From contig JAZSNL010000020.1 of the NCBI GenBank assembly GCA_045536365.1, positions 1 through 64,000 on the forward strand: 64,000 nt of DNA, written 5' to 3'. Of the stretch, positions 15,665 to 22,635 are shown piece by piece. The notes under the pieces were generated by a model. It worked only from the letters and a program-made list of their open reading frames with translations. It did not search any database and was not told where the DNA came from. The first letter of the stretch is position 1. Every line of letters begins with the position of its first letter. The DNA is from JAZSNL01 sp045536365 (GTDB taxonomy: Bacteria; Bacillota_I; Bacilli_A; ML615J-28; CAG-313). Made by a program: the position numbers and the translations under genes.

Positions 15665-15738
15665 TGGCAGGGGCTGTAGGAATCGAACCCACATTGACGG
15701 TTTTGGAGACCGGTGTACTACCGTTGTACGAAGCCCCT
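15665..15738 (-). tRNA. tRNA-Trp (anticodon CCA)
   Basis: Minus-strand cloverleaf: acceptor AGGGGCT/AGCCCCT, anticodon loop CTCCAAA, T-loop TTCGATT, encoded CCA. The only Trp tRNA in the window; it reads TGG, consistent with TGA being a stop here. Confidence 0.93.
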
Positions 15739-15826
15739 ATGCTTAATTATTATATCAAATTGTTTATATATTTGCAAGTGTTTTACAAAAAAATAAGTAA
15801 TTGTATTTAATACAATTACTTATTTC

Positions 15827-16183
15827 TTAGTCTTTGCTTTCAAATGTTTGACAATGAGTTATATCTTTTCGATTAGCTTGTTTGTAACCAACGTGTTTTT
15901 CATTATTAATGTTCTTTATTTCTATTTTATCAGCATAACATTTTTGATCTTTTTCAAATACACAATTTACCGCATCACAATATACTTCTGTATTGAGTTT
16001 TGGTGGTTCTTTAAATTCTGCAAATTCATAATTAAAAGTTTCAACATCTTTAAAAATATAGTTTTTACATGTAGTTTCTTTTTTAGATTTAGAATTTGGA
16101 CCATCTATATCAATAGATTGCTTTTTACATAATGAATTAGTGTTATATGCACATTGACCTACGTTACAAATTAATTTAGGCAT
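15827..16183 (-). CDS. DUF1540 protein, two Cys-rich repeats
   Basis: 118 residues made of two DUF1540 units: LICNVGQCAYNTNSLCKKQS...TTCKNY (about 4-40) and VYCDAVNCVFEKDQKCYADK...THCQTF (about 67-114). Each has four Cys with C-x4-C-x6-C spacing, probably a metal site. DUF1540 proteins are common in spore-forming Firmicutes but have no assigned role. AAAGGATGAT precedes the ATG. Single gene, upstream of the tRNA pair on the same strand. Confidence 0.8.
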   Translation of the reverse strand: MPKLICNVGQCAYNTNSLCKKQSIDIDGPNSKSKKETTCKNYIFKDVETFNYEFAEFKEPPKLNTEVYCDAVNCVFEKDQKCYADKIEIKNINNEKHVGYKQANRKDITHCQTFESKD

Positions 16184-16314
16184 AAAATCATCCTTTCTTT
16201 TATATATTATTATTATTTATACATTTAGTAAAATTATACAAAAAATATATATATTTTAAAAAGTTGAATTATAAAAACATTTATGTTATAATATATAAGA
16301 AATATGGTGATAAT

Positions 16315-16785
16315 ATGAAAAAAATAATTCTATGTCTTTTATTATGTTTTTCGGTTATTTGTTTATCCGGATGTAAGATTACATCTTATGATAATATGAA
16401 AGAGATTAAATATAAAAATCTTCTAAATCAAAAAGCTGATAATTATTTTGTGGTATTTTACGCAGTAGGATGTGCATATTGTGCTGAACTAGAAACTACT
16501 GTTGTTAAATACGCTAATTATGTTAAAACTAATAAAAAAGCCTATCCTATATATGTTTTAAACCTATCTGATAAGAAGAAAAATGAAGGAATAAACGCGA
16601 GTAGTGATAACGAATATGCAAATTTTTTAGGAACAACAAATTATCAAGATATTCATTTTACTACTGCACCAGCATTAATAATGGTGTCTAATGGGATGGT
16701 AGTTAGAGCTATTTCAAGTAAAAGTACAATGAGACCAATGTCAGAAATTAAAGAATTATTAACATCACAAATGGAGGAAAAATAA
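16315..16785 (+). CDS. Thioredoxin-like lipoprotein
   Basis: 156 residues: signal peptide with lipobox LSGC (Cys20), then a thioredoxin fold with the active site GCAYC after the strand YFVVFYAV and the cis-Pro region TTAPALIMV. Likely an extracytoplasmic thiol oxidoreductase. The ATG at 16315, with GGTGAT upstream, gives a proper signal peptide; the frame is open further 5' without one. The next gene overlaps the stop and encodes a related protein without the cysteines. Confidence 0.85.
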   Translation: MKKIILCLLLCFSVICLSGCKITSYDNMKEIKYKNLLNQKADNYFVVFYAVGCAYCAELETTVVKYANYVKTNKKAYPIYVLNLSDKKKNEGINASSDNEYANFLGTTNYQDIHFTTAPALIMVSNGMVVRAISSKSTMRPMSEIKELLTSQMEEK

Positions 16786-17225
16786 TGGCTATCGCTAAAA
16801 GAAAACGTATAGAAAACTATATTATATTAGGTGCTTTCGCAGCATTAACTTTATTTATTGCAGTTTTTGCGTTAATAACAGTATTACCTGTATTTACAAT
16901 TGATTCATATAGTGATATTAAAGAAATCACATATGATGAAATGTTAAAGAAAGGTAAGAATGAAAAAGAAGGATATTACGTATTCTTCGCAAATGAAGAT
17001 AATGCAGATTCAAATGAATTAGAAACTGCAGTTTCTGAATTTGCTGAATTCTTAAGAATAAATGCAGGAGAAAGAATTTATATTATTTATACTAATAAAA
17101 GAGAAAATTCTGGATCTACATATAAAGCACCAACATTATTATATGTATCAAATGGTACTGTTAAAAATACATATAAAACATATTCAAACATTTTAAATCA
17201 CTTTAATGATAAAATAAATAAATAA
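16785..17225 (+). CDS. Membrane-anchored thioredoxin-fold protein lacking the CxxC
   Basis: 146 residues: basic N terminus, one membrane helix (about 12-36) and an extracytoplasmic domain that lines up with the preceding thioredoxin-like lipoprotein: YSDIKEITYDEML corresponds to YDNMKEIKYKNLL, GYYVFFANEDNAD to YFVVFYAVGCAYC, and YKAPTLLYVSNGTV to TTAPALIMVSNGMV. The two active-site Cys are replaced by Asn/Asp-type residues, so it cannot be a redox enzyme of this type. It probably arose by duplication and may dock or regulate the partner. GGAGG precedes the ATG; start and previous stop overlap. Confidence 0.75.
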   Translation: MAIAKRKRIENYIILGAFAALTLFIAVFALITVLPVFTIDSYSDIKEITYDEMLKKGKNEKEGYYVFFANEDNADSNELETAVSEFAEFLRINAGERIYIIYTNKRENSGSTYKAPTLLYVSNGTVKNTYKTYSNILNHFNDKINK

Positions 17226-17250
17226 TTATTCTTCGGAATAATTATTTATT
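17221..17250 (+). terminator. Terminator after the thioredoxin-like pair
   Basis: Eleven-base stem AATAATTATTC/GAATAATTATT with a stable TTCG loop. Confidence 0.85.
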
Positions 17251-17318
17251 TATACTTTTACATTAATTTATTTGACAAATCGTATGAAAAATAGTATAAT
17301 AATATAGCAATAACATTT

Positions 17319-17409
17319 GGAGCAATACTCAAGAGGCTGAAGAGGTACCCCTGCTAAGGGTATAGACCGGGGAACTGGTGCGAGGGTTCAAATCCCTCTT
17401 GCTCCGCCA
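17319..17409 (+). tRNA. tRNA-Ser (anticodon GCT)
   Basis: Acceptor GGAGCAA/TTGCTCC, anticodon loop CTGCTAA, long variable arm typical of tRNA-Ser, T-loop TTCAAAT and encoded CCA. Confidence 0.95.
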
Positions 17410-17413
17410 TCTT

Positions 17414-17490
17414 GGTCCGTTGGAGAAGCGGCTTAACTCACATGCCTTTCACGCATGCATTCACGGGTTCGAATCCCGTACGGATCACCA
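17414..17490 (+). tRNA. tRNA-Glu (anticodon TTC)
   Basis: Acceptor GGTCCGT/ACGGATC, anticodon stem CATGC/GCATG with loop CTTTCAC, T-loop TTCGAAT, encoded CCA. Repeat copy C starts at its 3' end without any gap. Confidence 0.93.
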
Positions 17491-17688
17491 TTTTCTGAAA
17501 TCTGTAGGTCTTCTGAAAAGAAGATCTATTTTTTATTTTTATAGGGTATTTTAGCCAATAATGGTTAGAATATCCTATTTTTTATATATTTATGAAACAT
17601 TTAGATTTAATAACTATAGGAGACTGACCACGGACTCGAACCATTAACTTACGGGTGCCGAACATTAAGTTCTGATGGGACTCGAACC
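17489..17688 (+). repeat. Composite dispersed repeat, copy C (abuts tRNA-Glu)
   Basis: Begins exactly at the CCA end of tRNA-Glu: CATTTTCTGAAATCTG is shared with copy D, while everything 5' of it is tRNA. Contains a terminator hairpin (AGGTCTTCT-GAAA-AGAAGATCT plus T-run, 17507-17535), the inverted repeat GGGTATTTTAGCC/GGTTAGAATATCC, GGAGACTGACCAC and two GGACTCGAACC/GGGACTCGAACC T-arm-like motifs. From 17689 to 17927 there is an extended -10 like sequence (TATGGTATAAT near 17727), a hairpin near 17810 and the ribosome binding site of the next gene. Confidence 0.8.
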
Positions 17689-17927
17689 ATAACAGTTTTA
17701 TAATTTAACATGCTATATTTACTTATGGTATAATAGATATGAAGATATAAAACATTTTGTCACCTTTTACTAGTTTAAATTGTTTTATATATGAAAGGAT
17801 AAAAGTTCTCTTAAGAAGAGATAGTACTCTAGTGCAGATTTTAAAATTATATGTTATAATATAAATAAATAAAATAGTTCAATAAAAACTTGATTTATCC
17901 AATACTGTTATACGAGGAGGGTTAATT

Positions 17928-18443
17928 ATGAAAAAAAGTTTTTTGTGTTTAATTTTATTTATAATTGGATTGTTTCTATTAACTAGTTGTATAAAAAAAC
18001 ATAGAGTAGAAAATATGATTGAACATATCAACACAGAATTTAATATTGTTTTACCAACTGAATATTCTTGTCTATTTTATGAATCATTATCTTCAATTGA
18101 TTCCAGAGAGTGCTATATCGTACTTGATTTAAATCAAGAGTATGAATTGGAATATGAACAACAGTTTTTTACTGATTACGCAAAGTATGATACAGTAAAT
18201 ATTTTCGAAAAAGTTGCATTGGCTAAGTATTATTTTGAAAATATGATTAATAGAGATGAAGAAAAATATTTTGTCACTGAATTAGAAAATTATGATTGGT
18301 ATGGCTATGAATATAAGAAAGTGAGTGAAGATACAGTAACGGTTGTTAGATTTGTTGATCTATATATCCTTCACGATAAAAATGAGAATGTTTTATATAT
18401 ATTCTATGATAAACATCAATACCCCTATAATGAACAAAATTAA
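17928..18443 (+). CDS. Small exported lipoprotein, unknown
   Basis: 171 residues with a signal peptide and lipobox LTSC (Cys21). The rest is acidic and Tyr-rich with no motif I recognise. GGAGGG lies 7 bases before the ATG. It lies between repeat copies C and D, followed by a recombinase remnant, so it is accessory cargo; codon use is as AT-rich as the core genes. Confidence 0.7.
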   Translation: MKKSFLCLILFIIGLFLLTSCIKKHRVENMIEHINTEFNIVLPTEYSCLFYESLSSIDSRECYIVLDLNQEYELEYEQQFFTDYAKYDTVNIFEKVALAKYYFENMINRDEEKYFVTELENYDWYGYEYKKVSEDTVTVVRFVDLYILHDKNENVLYIFYDKHQYPYNEQN

Positions 18444-18460
18444 GGGGAAAATATAATTAG

Positions 18461-18745
18461 TTTTTAATATTAATAATCAGTGCAGAAGAATATAACCAAA
18501 AATATGATGAACTTTCAAAGATGGTTAGACAACTAGAAGAAGAGAAAAACCTAGAAGATAGCAACACAACAGATTACATGAGAAAAGAGCAGTTAAAGGA
18601 AATTAATAACATCTTAAGTGATGAGTCAGTTGACCTATTTGATTCTCAAATTATGAGAATACTACTAAACTGCATTAAGGTAATCGATAAACACACTGTA
18701 GAATTCCAATTCAACTGCAACCTAAATATAATAGAAAAATTATAG
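18461..18745 (+). pseudogene. Serine recombinase, C-terminal remnant
   Basis: The frame from 18461 (just after an in-frame TAG at 18458) to 18745 encodes a coiled-coil region EEYNQKYDELSKMVRQLEEE and a final KVIDKHTVEFQFNCNL, the pattern of the C-terminal end of large serine recombinases (resolvase/invertase with recombinase domain). The catalytic and DNA-binding domains are absent and there is no ribosome binding site, so it is a dead fragment. It sits next to repeat copy D. Confidence 0.6.
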
Positions 18746-18778
18746 GAACCAGAGCAAATCGTCCTGGTTCCCTTTTTT
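18745..18778 (+). terminator. Terminator after the recombinase remnant
   Basis: GGAACCAG/CTGGTTCC stem followed by TTTTTT. Confidence 0.85.
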
Positions 18779-18845
18779 GCGTTCATTGATATAAAAGACT
18801 TATAGATTATTAATAAAATTATAGTGATGAACAAAAAGCTGCATT

Positions 18846-19179
18846 ATGAAACATTTTGTAGCGTAAAACTCAAATATGAAACATTTTGTAGTAATGAAAC
18901 ATTTTCTGAAATCTGTAAGTCTTCTAGTAAGGCTTATTTTTTTTTGCATTTTATAGGGTATTTTAGCCAAATATGGTTAGAATATCCTATTTTTTTATAT
19001 ATTTATGAAACATTTAGATTTAAACATCTAGGGAGACTACCACGGACCCGAACCCTTAACTTACGGGCGTCGAACCTTTAGTTCTGATGGGACTCGAACC
19101 TATAAGAGATAATGGTGGAAATAAAATTAGTTTTAATGTATAATAATAACAGATAAATTAGAATTTGTAGGTGAGTGTA
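18846..19179 (+). repeat. Composite dispersed repeat, copy D (upstream of hydrolase gene)
   Basis: The most complete copy. Order: ATGAAACATTTTGTAG at 18846 and again at 18876, a third partial copy at 18894, TTCTGAAATCTG, a degenerate hairpin, the inverted repeat GGGTATTTTAGCC/GGTTAGAATATCC, ATGAAACATTTAGATTTAA, GGGAGACTACCACGGACC, CGAACC and GGGACTCGAACC T-arm motifs, TATAAGAGATAATGGTGG, a TATAAT -10 and the leader AGATAAATTAGAATTTG ending in AGGTG. Fills most of 18779-19182. Confidence 0.8.
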
Positions 19180-19182
19180 AAA

Positions 19183-19926
19183 ATGAAGTATATAGAATAT
19201 GGAAAGCATTGTCTTGATACAATTATTCTTCTACACGGCGGTGGGTTGTCGTGGTGGAATTATGAGGATGTAGCAAATGCGCTTCAAAATGATTATCATA
19301 TCATTTTACCTATACTGAACGGTCACGCCGAAAGCGACAAAGCTTTTACAACAATAGAGAATAATGCCAAGGAGATTATTGAATATATCGATGCGCACTG
19401 TGGCGGTTCGGTTTTGATGATTGGCGGTTTATCTTTGGGTGGGCAGATTCTGTTAGAAATCTTATCCCAACGGAAAGATATCTGCCAATATGCCGTCGTT
19501 GAAAGTACTCTTGTTAGACCATCAAAACTAACGTATTATATGATAAAACCGGCATTTGGCAGCTGTTATGGCTTGATTAAACATAAATGGTTTTCTGCGC
19601 TTCAATTCAAATCGTTAAAAATAAAAGCGAATTTGTTTGAGCATTATTTTAGGGATACTTGTGCGATTTCAAAAAAAGATATGATTGCGTTTTTGCAAGC
19701 TAACTCATTGTATTCCCTAAAAGAATCAATAAAGGAATGTACCGCAAAAGTACATATATATATCGGTGAAAAGGAAAATAGTTCTATAAGAAAATCAGCC
19801 GTGGATATTCACAACGCCTTGCCAAAAAGTACACTACAAGTTTTGCCAAAATTGTATCACGGCGAATTTTCCATAAACCACGGCAACGATTATGCTCAAA
19901 AAATAAGAGAGATCATCAGTATTTGA
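19183..19926 (+). CDS. Alpha/beta hydrolase, recently acquired
   Basis: 247 residues with the alpha/beta-hydrolase layout: oxyanion-hole motif LLHGGGLSWW near the N terminus, nucleophile elbow GGLSLGGQ near residue 90 (Ser93 region), and a late His in KLYHGEFS. Substrate unknown. Its base composition is clearly richer in G and C than all neighbours (many GGC, GCG, CGG and CCG codons), a sign of recent transfer, while the promoter and leader in front of it belong to the resident repeat. ATG at 19183 is preferred over in-frame GTG at 19171 because AGGTG overlaps the latter. TGA stop. Confidence 0.85.
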   Translation: MKYIEYGKHCLDTIILLHGGGLSWWNYEDVANALQNDYHIILPILNGHAESDKAFTTIENNAKEIIEYIDAHCGGSVLMIGGLSLGGQILLEILSQRKDICQYAVVESTLVRPSKLTYYMIKPAFGSCYGLIKHKWFSALQFKSLKIKANLFEHYFRDTCAISKKDMIAFLQANSLYSLKESIKECTAKVHIYIGEKENSSIRKSAVDIHNALPKSTLQVLPKLYHGEFSINHGNDYAQKIREIISI

Positions 19927-20025
19927 CAAATTCTTATTTTATCAAGTAATAAAGAGTATTATTGTTTATGTAATGATAAGTAATTATAGCATGATTATAA
20001 TTATTTTCAAATGATGAATTTTCCT

Positions 20026-20081
20026 TTATCGGCAAAATATAACAAAAAACAAATACAATATGTTTGATATTTTGCCGATAA
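20026..20081 (+). promoter_or_regulatory. Inverted-repeat operator overlapping the promoter of the first Fic gene
   Basis: TTATCGGCAAAATAT at 20026-20040 and its exact reverse complement ATATTTTGCCGATAA at 20067-20081, 26 bases apart. The right arm lies between a -35 TTGATA (20064-20069) and a -10 TATAAT (20087-20092), spacer 17. A protein bound to the arms would block the promoter. The obvious candidate is the HTH of the Fic protein itself. Confidence 0.75.
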
Positions 20082-20114
20082 TATGATATAATAATAGTAA
20101 AATGAGGTGCTATT

Positions 20115-21011
20115 ATGAAATTTTTAAGTGTTGCTGAAACAGCAAAACTATGGAATGTGTCAGAACGAAGTGTTAGAAATTATTGTGCTGAAGGAAGAAT
20201 TCCTGGTGCTTATCTTGTTGGTAAAACTTGGATGATACCAAGTGATGCTGTTAAACCTGATAGAAAAGCAAGAGTTAGTAATAATAAAAAAACATTACTT
20301 GATATTTTAAAATTAGAAAAAGAATCTAAACTTAAAGGTGGAATATATCACAAGGTTCAAATAGAACTGACATATAACTCTAACCATATAGAAGGAAGTC
20401 GTCTTACACATGATCAAACTAGATACATATATGAAACTAATACAATAGGTTTAACTGATGAAGTTATTAATGTTGATGATATTGTTGAAACTGCTAATCA
20501 CTTTAGATGTATAGATTTAATCATAGATAAAGCTAATCTTAATATTACAGAAAATTTAATCAAGCAACTACACTTCATTTTAAAAAATGGAACAACTGAT
20601 AGTAGAAAAAATCGGTTCGTTGTAGGCGATTATAAAAAACTCCCTAATGAGGTTGGTGGAAAAGTTACAATAAGTCCAGAAAAAGTAGAAGATGAAGTTA
20701 AATCTTTAATTGAATGGTATAATAATATTAAAAATAAAACATTAAATGATATAATCGAGTTTCATTATAGATTTGAATATATCCATCCTTTTCAAGATGG
20801 TAATGGTAGGGTAGGTAGGCTTTTAATGTTCAAGGAATGTCTTAAATATAACATAGTTCCTTTTATAATAGATGAAAAACTAAAGATGTTTTATTATAGA
20901 GGGCTAAAAGAATGGGAACAAGAAAAAGGATATTTGATTGATACATGTCTTTCAGCTCAAGATCAATTTAAAGTGTATCTTGATTATTTTAGAATTGAGT
21001 ATGATAAGTAA
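20115..21011 (+). CDS. Fic family protein with N-terminal HTH
   Basis: 298 residues. An excisionase/MerR-like HTH (about 1-45: SVAETAKLWNVSERSVRNYC) is fused to a Fic domain with the catalytic HPFQDGNGRVGR at 224-235. The inhibitory-helix motif S-x-x-x-E-G is present as SNHIEG (89-94), so it is a self-inhibited (class II-like) Fic enzyme. Fic proteins transfer AMP or other phosphate-containing groups to proteins; the target is unknown. The inverted repeat over its promoter suggests autoregulation. AGGTG lies 6 bases before the ATG. No Doc-type antitoxin gene is nearby. Confidence 0.9.
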   Translation: MKFLSVAETAKLWNVSERSVRNYCAEGRIPGAYLVGKTWMIPSDAVKPDRKARVSNNKKTLLDILKLEKESKLKGGIYHKVQIELTYNSNHIEGSRLTHDQTRYIYETNTIGLTDEVINVDDIVETANHFRCIDLIIDKANLNITENLIKQLHFILKNGTTDSRKNRFVVGDYKKLPNEVGGKVTISPEKVEDEVKSLIEWYNNIKNKTLNDIIEFHYRFEYIHPFQDGNGRVGRLLMFKECLKYNIVPFIIDEKLKMFYYRGLKEWEQEKGYLIDTCLSAQDQFKVYLDYFRIEYDK

Positions 21012-21120
21012 CTTTTTATTCAGTTGCTAAAATTGGTTATTACTACAAAAAGATACATTTGATACTTTTTGTTTTGTAAATTAGAGAAAAAGCACTTTCT
21101 GATTTATAAAACATCAAAAA

Positions 21121-21240
21121 AACACTTTTTGTCGTAATGACACATTTTTTGAAATCTATAGGTCTTCTGAAAAGAGGATCTATTTTTTATAAGGTGTTTT
21201 AGTCATTTTAGGTTAGAATATCCTATTTTTTATACATTCT
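21121..21240 (+). repeat. Composite dispersed repeat, copy E (truncated)
   Basis: Carries the left part only: AACACTTTTTGTCG, TAATGACACATTTTTTG (shared with copy B), terminator hairpin AGGTCTTCTGAAAAGAGGATC plus T-run and an inverted repeat ending GGTTAGAATATCCTAT. The T-arm motifs and the extended -10 promoter are missing. The stretch 21012-21120 before it is AT-rich with no gene. Confidence 0.75.
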
Positions 21241-21296
21241 TATTATTCCATCTAATATTAGTAATATATCGCAACGTAAACTTTCATCCAACACGC

Positions 21297-21332
21297 ACAG
21301 TAAGTATGGCCAGATTATAATCTGGTCTTTTC
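21297..21332 (+). terminator. Terminator-like hairpin duplicated from the DinB-gene 3' flank
   Basis: ACAGTAAGTA followed by the palindrome CCAGATTATAATCTGG and GTCTTTTC. Nearly the same sequence ends the DinB-like gene at 10303-10338 (minus strand), but here no gene ends before it. Confidence 0.7.
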
Positions 21333-21404
21333 TTAATATCACATATTTTCATGAAAATCTTATATAATAATATTAATAATGGTATAAAAAATAACCTTAA
21401 TTAA

Positions 21405-21446
21405 TTGACTATTCCCTTATTTTATGCTATAATTTGAGGGAATAGT
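21405..21446 (+). promoter_or_regulatory. Promoter and operator of the second Fic gene
   Basis: TTGACT (21405-21410), 17-base spacer, TATAAT (21428-21433). ACTATTCCCTTA at 21408-21419 and TGAGGGAATAGT at 21435-21446 form a twelve-base inverted repeat with one mismatch that brackets the -10. Confidence 0.7.
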
Positions 21447-21461
21447 TTGGAGGGTAAGATT

Positions 21462-22508
21462 ATGAGAACTTTTAATTATTCTAAAATTAAAGAAGAAAAA
21501 TGGGATTCAGAAATACTTTCTTTAATTGCTGCAATATACAAAGAAGCAGGAAAACAAGAAATGTGTTTAAAACAAAGACCTGAACAATTAGAAAAACTTG
21601 TTGAAATAGCTAAAATCCAAAGTACTGAAGCATCAAATGCAATAGAAGGTATTGTAACTACTAATACAAGAATTAAACAACTAGTTACTGAAAAGACAAC
21701 TCCAAAGAACAGAAATGAACAAGAAATAGCAGGATATAGAGATGTACTAAATATTATTCATGACAGTTTTGACTCAATTCCAATTACAAAGAATTATATT
21801 TTACAGTTACACAAAATATTATATAGTCATATGAATAACCCTATTGCAGGAAAAACTAAAACTGTTCAAAACTATATTAGTGCAACATATCCAGATGGTC
21901 ATGTAGAAACATTGTTCACTCCACTAAGTCCTACTGATACACCTATTGCACTGGAGAATATTTGTATTGAATATAATAGAGTAATTGGTAATATGGAAGT
22001 AGAACCACTAATTGCTATTCCAACTTTTATTCATGATTTTTTGTGTATTCATCCATTTAATGATGGAAATGGTAGAATGAGTAGACTACTTACAACATTA
22101 TTATTATATAGATGTGGTTTTTATGTTGGTAAGTATATTTCACTAGAAGCAAAAATTGCAAAAAATAAAGACCTATACTATGCTTCATTAAATGATTCAC
22201 AACATAATTGGCATGATGGTAATGATAATAAGGTTCCGTTTATTAAATATATATTAGGAACTATTCTTGCCGCATATAAAGATTTTGAAGAAAGATTTAA
22301 TTTAATTGAAACAAAAAAATCTGCACTAGAAATAGTCAGAGAAGCAACTTATATTAAAATTGGAAAATTTACAAAACAAGATATTAAGGAGCTTTGCCCA
22401 TCTTTAAGCATAAGTTCAATTGAGGGAGCTTTACGAAAACTTATTGTTCTAGGGGAAATCAATAGAGTAGGTAATGGAAAAAACATTTGCTATTATAGAG
22501 TTAAGTAA
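21462..22508 (+). CDS. Fic family protein with C-terminal winged helix
   Basis: 348 residues: N-terminal Fic_N region with inhibitory motif SNAIEG (about 58-63), Fic core with HPFNDGNGRMSR (about 197-208), and a C-terminal winged-helix-like part (FTKQDIKELCPSLSISSIEG, then R-V-G-N-G-K wing). Probable protein AMP-ylator/de-AMP-ylator with unknown target, able to bind DNA; the inverted repeat over its promoter is a likely site. The ATG at 21462 is set by GGAGGG 7 bases upstream. It is a different subfamily from the Fic protein 450 bases upstream. Confidence 0.9.
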   Translation: MRTFNYSKIKEEKWDSEILSLIAAIYKEAGKQEMCLKQRPEQLEKLVEIAKIQSTEASNAIEGIVTTNTRIKQLVTEKTTPKNRNEQEIAGYRDVLNIIHDSFDSIPITKNYILQLHKILYSHMNNPIAGKTKTVQNYISATYPDGHVETLFTPLSPTDTPIALENICIEYNRVIGNMEVEPLIAIPTFIHDFLCIHPFNDGNGRMSRLLTTLLLYRCGFYVGKYISLEAKIAKNKDLYYASLNDSQHNWHDGNDNKVPFIKYILGTILAAYKDFEERFNLIETKKSALEIVREATYIKIGKFTKQDIKELCPSLSISSIEGALRKLIVLGEINRVGNGKNICYYRVK

Positions 22509-22527
22509 ATATTATATAAAAATTATA

Positions 22528-22560
22528 GGATCTAGTGATAATTTTGCTAGTTCCTTTTTT
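22528..22560 (+). terminator. Terminator after the second Fic gene
   Basis: GGATCTAG and CTAGTTCC arms with a TTTTTT tail. Confidence 0.75.
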
Positions 22561-22635
22561 ATTTAAATATAATTAATGAAAAAAATATTTTGATAGTGTA
22601 TAATATAATAGTAAATTATATTAATAGGTGAATAT

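Noticed and set aside
15565..15810. 81-residue ORF
   Set aside because: It runs across tRNA-His and tRNA-Trp on the other strand; the motif-like text is tRNA sequence read as codons.
18846..18908. Possible CRISPR array
   Set aside because: Only two full and one partial short repeats with unequal spacing and no cas genes; the same set recurs as part of a larger unit.
18824..19081. 85-residue ORF
   Set aside because: It lies entirely inside repeat copy D and is made of the phased repeats and hairpins.
9057..21332. Integron with attC sites
   Set aside because: The units are upstream of genes and carry their own promoters; no attC core (GTTRRRY) and no tyrosine integrase are seen.
6209..22508. 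Prophage
   Set aside because: No capsid, terminase, portal, tail or lysis genes; the DUF6273 protein alone is not enough.
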